Assembly: GCF_016811075.1 (NCBI RefSeq)
Contig: NZ_JAFBGL010000001.1
Span: 186,001 to 250,000, forward strand
Direction of reading: 5' to 3'
From: Oceaniferula flava
Lineage (GTDB): Bacteria; Verrucomicrobiota; Verrucomicrobiia; Verrucomicrobiales; Akkermansiaceae
DNA length: 64,000 nt
Below are positions 52,440-60,470 of the stretch, one piece after another. A program made the position numbers and the translations under genes. Numbering within the stretch: position 1 is the stretch's first letter; each line of letters begins with the position of its first letter. The notes below the pieces were generated by a model. That model searched no databases. It worked only from the letters and a program-made list of their open reading frames with translations, and had not been told where the DNA came from.

Positions 52440-53318
52440 TTACCGTGATGCAGGGCGCTCTAATGCCCAGCGCAGGAGTTTCTCCGAATCGTTCCAGACC
52501 GTTTGTGTCGTGGCACCAAGGACCACGACGATGGCAGTGCGACCATTCAGTGTGCCGCTAGAAATGAGGCAACGACCTGAAGCGCGAGTGGTGCCTGTTT
52601 TCATCCCATTACAATAGCTCAGGCGTTTAAGCACCTTGTTGGTATTGGTCAGGCGCTTGGTGCGTCCGTTGGCATATTGGAAGGTGTAGGAGCGGGTGTT
52701 TGTGATGCTTCGGATGACTGGGTTTTTGTAAGCTTCACGAGCGCAGATTGCCATGTCACGGGCGGTGGAATACTGCCCCTTGGCGGTGAGACCGTGCGGG
52801 TTCAGGAAGTTGGAGTTTTTCATTCCAATGCTGCGAGCTTTGCGGTTCATCACGGCGGCAAACTTGGCTTCGCTGCCGGCATTGTCCCGAGCCAGTGCGC
52901 GAGCTACATCGTTGCCACTTTTGACTAACAGCGCGCCGACCAACTTACGTCGGGTGTAGACTTCACCCGGAAGGATGCCGAGTTTGGTCGGCTCCACCCA
53001 GGTGTCGCTTTTGGCGATGGTGAACTTTTTGTTCAAATTACCTGCGTCGAAAACACAGAGTGCGGTGATCAGCTTCTGGGTGCTGGCAACGGCGCATGGT
53101 TGATCTGCATTTTTTGCGTAAAGCACACGGCCGGTTTCGTAGTCGACTACGATGGAGCGTGGAGCCGCGATGGCTGGTGCGGGCGTGCGGGGCACGGTGG
53201 CTACCTTGACGGGCGCGCTCGTGGGGCCTCCTGTCGGCGTTGTCACGCGTGGTGCTTGTGCGCAGGCGATAAGCGGTAGAGATACAAGGAGAAGAGGTAA
53301 AAGTGGTAGGCGCTTCAT
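52440..53318 (-). CDS. D-alanyl-D-alanine carboxypeptidase, lipoprotein (PBP5/6-like)
   Basis: 292 residues, penicillin-binding serine peptidase S11 family. A lipobox LIAC (Cys19) suggests membrane anchoring. After a proline/threonine-rich linker (about 22-52) the catalytic motifs appear: STQK with Ser79 and Lys82, SGNDVA (SxN), and KTGTTRASG. It removes the terminal D-alanine from peptidoglycan stem peptides. It lacks the C-terminal beta domain and membrane anchor of PBP5, so it is a short form anchored at the N-terminus. It is 30 bases downstream of a stop belonging to bioF's start region and is probably independent of it. Confidence 0.92.
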   Translation of the reverse strand: MKRLPLLPLLLVSLPLIACAQAPRVTTPTGGPTSAPVKVATVPRTPAPAIAAPRSIVVDYETGRVLYAKNADQPCAVASTQKLITALCVFDAGNLNKKFTIAKSDTWVEPTKLGILPGEVYTRRKLVGALLVKSGNDVARALARDNAGSEAKFAAVMNRKARSIGMKNSNFLNPHGLTAKGQYSTARDMAICAREAYKNPVIRSITNTRSYTFQYANGRTKRLTNTNKVLKRLSYCNGMKTGTTRASGRCLISSGTLNGRTAIVVVLGATTQTVWNDSEKLLRWALERPASR

Positions 53319-53742
53319 AAATCAATATCGTTACGCCCGACCGTCTCCCATCATGGCATCAAGTCAAGGAGGAACGTGGTTTGTTTGATGCGGTGGCATG
53401 ATCTCTTCGCAGATCTGCTTAGGGCTTCTTTTTATCGGAGAGGGTGAATTCTTCGCAATTGACTGCTTTATTCAAATCAGGGTGTCATTGGTACATGCTT
53501 TGCTTACCGCATGTCGAATACCTAACGGCCTCTTTTTCCGATCAAAGATGACCTCGGGGAGGCACAATTTTGGCAGGAAAGGGACAAATCACGTATCTAA
53601 TAAGAAATGAATTGTGCATACATCGAAGAGCGTGCGATCCTCATCAAAACGTAATGAATGATGTTGATATGTGCAAACATGTAAATACATTGTAATGATA
53701 TTCATAAAGGCAAAATTTCAATACACAACTAACTCCAATCTC
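53319..53742. other. AT-rich intergenic region, no gene seen
   Basis: 424 bases upstream of the second giant pseudopilin. It contains short open frames without recognisable motifs, which I do not call. Near 53679-53698 there is ATGTAAATAC followed by ATTGTAATGA, resembling boxes upstream of the leftward PEP-CTERM gene (26174-26191) and of the first pseudopilin (7296-7304). Probably the promoter region of the second module. Confidence 0.6.
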
Positions 53743-56700
53743 ATGAACACCCATCTACGAACAGAGCGATTAACGCGATGCACGAGCCAGTTATCAGGTT
53801 CTGGAGCCACTCGTCAGGGCTTTGCTCTGATTGCGACGATTTCCGTTATGGTTCTGCTGGTAATGATTGCCCTGGCGATGCTGAGCTTGTCGACCCTGGA
53901 GCTAAGACAATCGGGTCGGTCCGAGAACCAAGCGGTTGCGCAAGCTAATGCGCGAATGGCCTTGATGCTGGCCATTGGGCAGTTGCAGAGAACGGCTGGT
54001 CCGGACCAGCGCGTGACGGCCACGGCGAGTATTTTTGACAGCAGCCCGGAAACCCTGGAAATTGATGGTGTCGCACTGCCCCATGCGCTGGGCGCGTGGT
54101 CGACACTAACTGACGCAGGTGACCCGATCATTTACCAAGCCGGTGATGGCTACCATGCCGATCACCGAAACCCTGGCGATTCTGATTTCATCGATCACCG
54201 TGAAAACCCAATGACCTGGTTAATTAGTGGTGGGGATGAAGACGGTTTTGACCCTCGTAGTCTGACTTTAAGCGAAGGCAGTGACGGTGTGGTGATGGGG
54301 TTTGACCAAGGACAACAAATTCTCGCACCTCTGGTCACGGATCAAACCGGAGGAAGCGGTTCTGCACGGGGGGCATATGCTTATCACGTCACCGACCTGG
54401 GAATGGCGGCGCCAATTGTGCAGTATAATAAAAACCTCACGGCCGAGCCCTCATCGACTTCTGCTGATAACGGGGGATATGCCAATCTCTACACTGGCAC
54501 CAAGCGCCCGTATGATACTTTGACGGAAACATCCGGTGCTTTGACCGCCATTTCCGAAGATAGTGTGGTGGAGGATGAAAGAACTGCCAGCCGATACATT
54601 TCCTACCGCAGTGCTGGAATTAACCCAGACGGGAGCGCAAACGATGTGGCCCGTGAGTTACTGCATAACTACGACCAGGAATTCACGCACTACAACAGTG
54701 CTTTGTTCGTTGATACCTTGAATGGCGGTCTGCGCACGGATTTGACTCCCTATTTCCAAAGCTCAGCTGATCCTGGAGAAGGCGGCTTGAGTGGTTCAAA
54801 CGGAACCTTGTTCGCCGACACGGACCCGCTGCTTGAACACGATCGCTTCAACCTGCTTTCGCCAAAATTTGGAGCTCTCCGAGATTTCATGAAATTGGGT
54901 GACGAAGCTGGAAACGATCGTAGCATCGCTCCACGTGCTGCGATTTATGGTGGGGGCGCTAACAATGATTATCCCGATCCTACCAAAGTGGTGAAGCACG
55001 GGGTGCATCCCTACATTGCTGAATACAGCATGTATACTCGCCCGGTGATTAACTCCTCATCGTCATCGAACATGTCCTTGCTGATTTATCCACGTGTTAC
55101 TTTGTGGAACCCTTATAACGTGGCTATTGATACTTCCGGCTACTTCGTGCAGATCAACCAACGTGGCTACTTCCAATTGATCACCGATGATGATGTTGAT
55201 GGCAATGGCAGTAATGATGCATACACCTTCACAAGTTCTTATTGGGGGAGCGCTTTGTCAGGAGATGGCAGCAAAGCTCGCCCCAGCTACTTCTTCTTCT
55301 ATCTGGATCCAGTGAAAATCGAACCCGGCCAGGCTCTGGTCTTCACTCCGGCGCACAATGGAACTCAGAAGATCGAGTTTCGCGATGGGAGCATCGCTAA
55401 CAACCGCCTATCCGCCTCGGCGGACATTAATGATCTGAATTGCTTCTACGTCGATATGGGCGGAACGGCCGCAGATACTAACAAAGACCTGCAGTATAAG
55501 TTCAAACGCTACTGGGAGAACGGTTATCACATCGGCTACGAGGAGTCTACATCAGCCCGCTTGCGGATTGCCAACAGCACTCCTAGCTACAGCCAGATCA
55601 TCGGAGGTTCGGATGATGACCCGAATTTCCCAATCGTCCACACCCTGGACATTCACAACTGGATCCGTGGCAACGAAGGTCGCTGGCACGATATTAACCG
55701 TCCATGGTTGCCAGTGTTGGATATGTCGTCTGCGAATACCACGCCGCCAGATAACCGGACAAAGCTTGGAATGCGTCTGAAGGCTTTCTATGAAACCGTG
55801 GAAAACACCACCAATCAACCAAACGGTTACTGGGATTTCCCCCTCTTGGAAATGGCCAACATGCGAGCTCCTTTCTACCGTCGCACGCCATGGGACTGGC
55901 TTTTCCAGAACCCGACTGTGCTGCATGAGTATTCCTTTGGGCCGCTGGCTGGGGATAATCAGGAACAACCGGGTTACTTGGATCCCTTTATGCTTCCGCG
56001 CTATGTGAGTGGTGTTTCCGAAAGCTCACCCTTCCTGGATTCCAGCAGTGCTTCAAATTTGAGATATGTCCTCTTCGATGTGCCACCGGCTGATATGGAA
56101 GTCTTCTCGATCGGGCAGCTGCGCCAGGCACCATTGACCCATGAGTTCAGCGCTCCCAGCTTTATCATTGGTGAGAGTCTGGTTCCCGTGACCTCACCTC
56201 GCGACCAAAGTGCCTTCTCCGCCTCGGAATACAGCAGTATCTGGTGGAATGGTCTGAGAGAAAGCCGAGTGCCGAGTTATGCCACATGGTGGCAGGACGA
56301 GCTCGACCCTTCCAATCAATATGCAGCGTATGATTTCCGCTATGAGACGAACTTGGCTCTCTGGGACAAGTATTTCTTCTCCACCCTGCCTGAGGGAGAT
56401 ACCTTGGAAATCTACACTGATGCAGGAACACTGCCGCACCCGAACATGCGTGTTGTCAACGATGCCGGGCTTGACCTCAGCCAGGCAGATCTGACCAAGC
56501 CAGACGTCATTGCCCGCAATCTGCGGTTAACGAACCACCACTCGGTGAACTCGACCAGCGCGATTGCATGGAAGGCGCTGCTGTCCATGAACATGGGGCT
56601 GGATATTGACGGGAATTCAACGGATGACGAATCAGTTCCTTTCCCCGGCACATCATCTCCCATGGGCGACGGTGTGGGGCTGACCTCCTCCGAGGATGAA

Positions 56701-57351
56701 GACGCTTGGTCCGGATATCGACAGCTCAGTAGCGATGAGATTGACCTGTTGGCTCAGAAAATTGTCGAGCAGGTGAAACGCCGTGCGCCCTTCATTTCGA
56801 TGTCTGATTTTGTGAACCGCCGTTTGCGCAGTGCGGATATCGATACCAGCGCTTCTCCAGACGTTTCCGGACAGTCTGACGAAGACTTGCTGAGCTATGC
56901 CGGACCGATCGAGGTGGCTATTCGCAAGGCCTCGCTGAATGCCGGGATGCAAGATTTTACACTGAAGTCGACCACCGAATACGTCTCGACCTCCAGCCCG
57001 GCAGAACGCTTTGCGACCGCTAACACACCGACCGAACGATTCGCCAATGCACCTGCGCACTTGACCCAAGGGAAAGTTTTGGAAACGATCGGTGCCACAC
57101 TCACTCCTCGTTCTGACACCTTCCGTGTGCGGGCCTATGGTGAATCCAGAGACTCTGACGGAAACGTCAATGCGAGAGCGTGGTGTGAAGCCATCGTGCA
57201 GCGCTCATCCGAATACGTGGACTCCATTTCCGACGAAGCTACAGTCGCCTTCGATGATCTTACCTCTGAGGTGAACAAGACCCACGGGCGCCGCTTTAAT
57301 ATCCAATCGTTCCGCTGGCTCAGTGCGAATGAAATGAACGATTTCAACTAA
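53743..57351 (+). CDS. Giant GspK-like pseudopilin, copy 2 (Verru_Chthon cassette protein A type)
   Basis: 1,202 residues, paralogue of the protein at 7404-11348. The N-terminus has a basic leader, cleavage site Gly26 followed by FALIATISVMVLLVM, and a hydrophobic helix ending in SLSTLELRQ; position +5 is alanine, as in GspK. Shared blocks with copy 1, in order, include AVAQANARMALMLAIG, VDTLNGGLRTDLTP, KFGALRDF, PRVTLWNPYN, LFDVPPADMEVFSIGQLRQ, AYDFRYETNLALWDKYFFS, NSTSAIAWKALLS, PFISMSDFVNRRL (about residue 1016) and SDTFRVRAYGES. The start at 53743 lies directly before the basic region; an upstream frame extension of 24 codons is open but unlikely. The partner gene follows after 29 bases. 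Confidence 0.87.
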   Translation: MNTHLRTERLTRCTSQLSGSGATRQGFALIATISVMVLLVMIALAMLSLSTLELRQSGRSENQAVAQANARMALMLAIGQLQRTAGPDQRVTATASIFDSSPETLEIDGVALPHALGAWSTLTDAGDPIIYQAGDGYHADHRNPGDSDFIDHRENPMTWLISGGDEDGFDPRSLTLSEGSDGVVMGFDQGQQILAPLVTDQTGGSGSARGAYAYHVTDLGMAAPIVQYNKNLTAEPSSTSADNGGYANLYTGTKRPYDTLTETSGALTAISEDSVVEDERTASRYISYRSAGINPDGSANDVARELLHNYDQEFTHYNSALFVDTLNGGLRTDLTPYFQSSADPGEGGLSGSNGTLFADTDPLLEHDRFNLLSPKFGALRDFMKLGDEAGNDRSIAPRAAIYGGGANNDYPDPTKVVKHGVHPYIAEYSMYTRPVINSSSSSNMSLLIYPRVTLWNPYNVAIDTSGYFVQINQRGYFQLITDDDVDGNGSNDAYTFTSSYWGSALSGDGSKARPSYFFFYLDPVKIEPGQALVFTPAHNGTQKIEFRDGSIANNRLSASADINDLNCFYVDMGGTAADTNKDLQYKFKRYWENGYHIGYEESTSARLRIANSTPSYSQIIGGSDDDPNFPIVHTLDIHNWIRGNEGRWHDINRPWLPVLDMSSANTTPPDNRTKLGMRLKAFYETVENTTNQPNGYWDFPLLEMANMRAPFYRRTPWDWLFQNPTVLHEYSFGPLAGDNQEQPGYLDPFMLPRYVSGVSESSPFLDSSSASNLRYVLFDVPPADMEVFSIGQLRQAPLTHEFSAPSFIIGESLVPVTSPRDQSAFSASEYSSIWWNGLRESRVPSYATWWQDELDPSNQYAAYDFRYETNLALWDKYFFSTLPEGDTLEIYTDAGTLPHPNMRVVNDAGLDLSQADLTKPDVIARNLRLTNHHSVNSTSAIAWKALLSMNMGLDIDGNSTDDESVPFPGTSSPMGDGVGLTSSEDEDAWSGYRQLSSDEIDLLAQKIVEQVKRRAPFISMSDFVNRRLRSADIDTSASPDVSGQSDEDLLSYAGPIEVAIRKASLNAGMQDFTLKSTTEYVSTSSPAERFATANTPTERFANAPAHLTQGKVLETIGATLTPRSDTFRVRAYGESRDSDGNVNARAWCEAIVQRSSEYVDSISDEATVAFDDLTSEVNKTHGRRFNIQSFRWLSANEMNDFN

Positions 57352-57380
57352 TCCGATCTCACTCGAAACCTCTAAGACCT

Positions 57381-58310
57381 ATGATGAACCCACGCTTTCT
57401 AGTCCGCCGATGCCTTCTGGCTTCATGCACAATTGCTTTGATGTCACCGACTTGTCTGGTCGCTCAGGAGGCGACTAGTGAAGAAGCAAGTGTGGAGGAT
57501 GGAGCCCGGCAATTAAACGTCAGGTTTCTGGCGCTGGGTCACCGACGTTTGGCCAAGTTTGTCCGCAGTAAAAAGGCCCGGGTCATCAAGATTAAGACAC
57601 CTGACGGAGAAACGATCGAAGAGACGATTCCATCCGGTGTTCCTATTGAGGTGTTGGGCAAGGAGTTCGAGTATCTTCCTTCACTGGTTTATATCCGCGA
57701 CCGTCGTGCACGGAAGTCGGGAGGCTACGCCGTATCTCCACTGATTTTGAATGCAGCGACTCAGGAAAAAACACTGACTTACCGATCACACCTAAGTTTG
57801 TTTTTACGAAAACCTACCGGCGAAGGCGGGGAGCAGGTGCTGTCACGTTATGTCTCGGCACCCGTGGGTGAGGAGCAGACGCATATGCTGATGACTCTGG
57901 TGAATCGCTTCGATCGCCACGAAGGGTGGAAAACTCCAATCGTAAAAACCTTCGATACCAGCCCCAAGGCTCTGCCTGGTGGTTCCGTGTTATTTTTCAA
58001 TGCCACTCCATTTCCTATTGAAATCGATGTGCCCATTGGAAGCAAAGTAGAGCTGCGCACTCTGGCGCCTATGAAGTCCATGGCACTCAAGCCGATGATC
58101 AACAAGGACGGTCGCACATTAGTGCGCGCGCGCTTGGTGGCGAAAAATGGGGCGAAGCGACAGTTCTACTACAACTCGGTGCGACTCAGCGAGGATGGCC
58201 GTGCCTACATGTTCGCCTACTTTGACCCGCGCAGAAAAACCTCCAACCCTGCCGGTATGGTTCAGTTTTCCGATGAAATCGAAGTGACCTCGCCAGTGAG
58301 CGTGAACTGA
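57381..58310 (+). CDS. Secreted partner protein of the giant pseudopilin, copy 2
   Basis: 309 residues with a signal peptide (about 1-29). Homologous to the protein at 11364-12185: same gene position, LALGHRRLAKF near the start, a mid block ending in APMKSMALKP, and FYYNSVRLSEDGRAYMFAYFDP near the end. It has a longer middle region (residues about 90-200) than copy 1, with many arginines. No domain is recognised. Two ATGs in a row (57381, 57384) are possible starts. Paired with a giant pseudopilin in both places, so a joint function is likely. Confidence 0.83.
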   Translation: MMNPRFLVRRCLLASCTIALMSPTCLVAQEATSEEASVEDGARQLNVRFLALGHRRLAKFVRSKKARVIKIKTPDGETIEETIPSGVPIEVLGKEFEYLPSLVYIRDRRARKSGGYAVSPLILNAATQEKTLTYRSHLSLFLRKPTGEGGEQVLSRYVSAPVGEEQTHMLMTLVNRFDRHEGWKTPIVKTFDTSPKALPGGSVLFFNATPFPIEIDVPIGSKVELRTLAPMKSMALKPMINKDGRTLVRARLVAKNGAKRQFYYNSVRLSEDGRAYMFAYFDPRRKTSNPAGMVQFSDEIEVTSPVSVN

Positions 58311-58415
58311 TCGGACGATACCTTCTCAAAGGTGGATAGAGTCCACGGAAAGTCAGTAGAGCCCGCTTTTGCGGTCGCAGTAACCAACTGCAAAGTAGCA
58401 GGGGAAAGTGGGCTG

Positions 58416-58784
58416 TCAGGCGCGCGGCGGAGGACGGAAGGAGAGCAGAATGGCTCTCACCAACATCGCGGCCATGAACAAGAGCCCCAGGGGGATGGCC
58501 AACATCACCGCAAGTAGGACAGCGGGTGCGATGACCCACTTGCCCCAGGATCGGCTGCGTAAATAAAGAAACTTCTGCGTGACCCACAGGGTAGCACGAG
58601 TCTTCCAACCGAGGGACTTTTGGAATCCTGAAAATGGATCCTCCGGCTCCTCCGGTGGACGTTGACCCGTGTGGACCTTGGGATCGGCCGACTTGGCTCG
58701 CTCTGCTTTTGCTGATGAGGGGGCGTCGGGTGTGACGATCTCATCAATCTGGATGGTTTTACTTTCTGGCAATGGGCTAATCAA
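58416..58784 (-). CDS. Small membrane protein next to rng, unknown function
   Basis: 122 residues. The N-terminal half is charged and proline-rich (ESKTIQIDEIVTPDAP, EPEDPFSGFQ). The C-terminal half has two close hydrophobic segments (about 80-115, WVIAPAVLLAVMLAIPLGLLF and beyond). No domain recognised. It lies 27 bases after the stop of the RNase G gene, reading the same way, and may be its last operon member. Supported by a coding-like frame, a membrane region and spacing only. Confidence 0.6.
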   Translation of the reverse strand: MISPLPESKTIQIDEIVTPDAPSSAKAERAKSADPKVHTGQRPPEEPEDPFSGFQKSLGWKTRATLWVTQKFLYLRSRSWGKWVIAPAVLLAVMLAIPLGLLFMAAMLVRAILLSFRPPPRA

Positions 58785-58811
58785 TCGTTGTTGGGGCGAA
58801 TATAGCCCACA

Positions 58812-60398
58812 TTAGGCCTGATGCAGGTTTTTCTCTGTATCGGTCTCGATGATCGCAAAACGCTCGCGGTGCAGCGTGGGATCGGTGCGGAAGGTGAGAC
58901 GACCGCTGTGCGAGCGCTCAAGTTCCACGAAAAGCTTGGAGTCCTCGTTTTTGAAGCGATTGAGTACCTCGGTGCTGACCACGATGGTGAGATCTCCGAG
59001 CTGACCTTCGCCGCGCTGGATGACGGTATTGAGAGCGCGTTGGACTTCCACACTCATGGTCATTGGCGTTTTCACGCGGCCACGTCCTTGGCAGTATGGG
59101 CAGGGCTCCAGGAGGCTGTCGCGGAGCGATTCGTTGAGGCGCTGACGCGTCATCTCCATCAGGCCGATGGAAGAAATTTGCAGCACCTGGGTCTTGGCTT
59201 TGTCGCGCTTCAAGCGTTCGCGCATGGCGCGGTAGACTGCTTGCTGGTCGCGGCGATGGCGCATATCGATGAAATCGACCACCACCAGGCCGCCGATGTT
59301 ACGCAGGCGTAGCTGGCGGGCCACCTCTTCAGCGGCCTCCACATTGGTTTCAAGCAGCATCTTATCGACGTCCTTGGAGCCTTTGTTGCGGCCGGTGTTG
59401 ACGTCCACGGTGATCATGGCTTCGGTTTCATCGATCACCAGATAGCCACCGCACTTGAGCCAGACCTGCCGAGAGAAGGCTTCATCGATTTGCTTCTGGA
59501 TGCCGATTTTTCCGAAAATCGACTGTCGGCTGGGCAGGTGGTAGATGCGGCGTTTTGCACGGCGTGAGATGCGGCCGGCGAGCTCGCGCATTTGGTTGGT
59601 GGTGTCCTCGTCATCGCAGATCACCTGGCCGAGGTTATCGGTGAGGAAGCTGCGGACGCTGCGCTCGATCAGATCGGGCTCCCGGAACACACAGAGCGGC
59701 GCCGGGTTGTTGTCGCGCTTGTCTTCCACGGCATACCATTGCTCGAGCAGCATCGCGAGATCGCGGACGAAGTGGCGTGCGCGCTGGCCGGTGGCCACGG
59801 TGCGCATGATGATGCCCATGCCTTCCGGCACCTGCAGTTTCTGCATGATGCGGCGCAGGCGTTGACGTTCCTTGGGATCGTCGACCTTGCGGGAAATTCC
59901 GAACTGGTCCGAGTAGGGCATCAGCACCAGATAGCGACCCGCCAGTGAGATGTTGGTGGTCACTCGTGGCCCCTTGTTGCCGATTGGTCCCTTGGAGACC
60001 TGGATCATGATTTCGGACCCCTGTGGGTAGATGCTGGGGATGTCTTTGGAAGAAATACGTTTCTGTTTCTGCTTCTTCTGGCCCTCGCGCTGGATTTCCT
60101 CCAAGCCGCTATCGAGGGCGGCGGGGATGGCGTCCCAGAAGTGAAGGAAGGCATTTTTCTCCAGACCGATATCGACAAACATGGCCTTCAAACCGGGCTC
60201 GATGTTCTTCACCGTGCCTTTGAAGATGCCGCCGACGATGTTGAGATCGCCCTCGCGTTCGATGTTATACTCTTCCAGCGAGCCGTCCTCGATGAGGGCG
60301 ACGCGGCGTTCGAGTTTTTCAGAGTTGATGACGAGTGATGTTCCTTCCAATGGGGTGGGGGTGCCGAGCCCTAAGGCGCGTCTGATACGTTTGATCAT
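58812..60398 (-). CDS. rng: Ribonuclease G/E family protein
   Basis: 528 residues, RNase E/G family. The S1-like part is near LEEYNIEREGDLNIVGGIFKGTVKNIEPGLKAMFVDIG. The catalytic metal residues lie in ITVDVNTGRN and VVVDFIDM. A zinc-link with two cysteines is present in EPCPYCQGRG. The C-terminal RNase E degradosome scaffold is absent, so it is RNase G-like: it trims 16S rRNA and cuts some mRNAs. It sits downstream of PBP2, mreD and mreC, the classic order in which rng follows the rod-shape genes. Confidence 0.95.
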   Translation of the reverse strand: MIKRIRRALGLGTPTPLEGTSLVINSEKLERRVALIEDGSLEEYNIEREGDLNIVGGIFKGTVKNIEPGLKAMFVDIGLEKNAFLHFWDAIPAALDSGLEEIQREGQKKQKQKRISSKDIPSIYPQGSEIMIQVSKGPIGNKGPRVTTNISLAGRYLVLMPYSDQFGISRKVDDPKERQRLRRIMQKLQVPEGMGIIMRTVATGQRARHFVRDLAMLLEQWYAVEDKRDNNPAPLCVFREPDLIERSVRSFLTDNLGQVICDDEDTTNQMRELAGRISRRAKRRIYHLPSRQSIFGKIGIQKQIDEAFSRQVWLKCGGYLVIDETEAMITVDVNTGRNKGSKDVDKMLLETNVEAAEEVARQLRLRNIGGLVVVDFIDMRHRRDQQAVYRAMRERLKRDKAKTQVLQISSIGLMEMTRQRLNESLRDSLLEPCPYCQGRGRVKTPMTMSVEVQRALNTVIQRGEGQLGDLTIVVSTEVLNRFKNEDSKLFVELERSHSGRLTFRTDPTLHRERFAIIETDTEKNLHQA

Positions 60399-60470
60399 AG
60401 TAAATGTGAGTTTTTAATAGATGAGTAATTGAATGCCCGGGGGCGGGCAAAAGTGTTGTGATTCGATAAG

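Noticed and set aside
53398-53610. Small plus-strand open frame of 70 codons before the second pseudopilin gene
   Set aside because: No signal peptide, motif or plausible coding pattern; it lies in AT-rich intergenic DNA.
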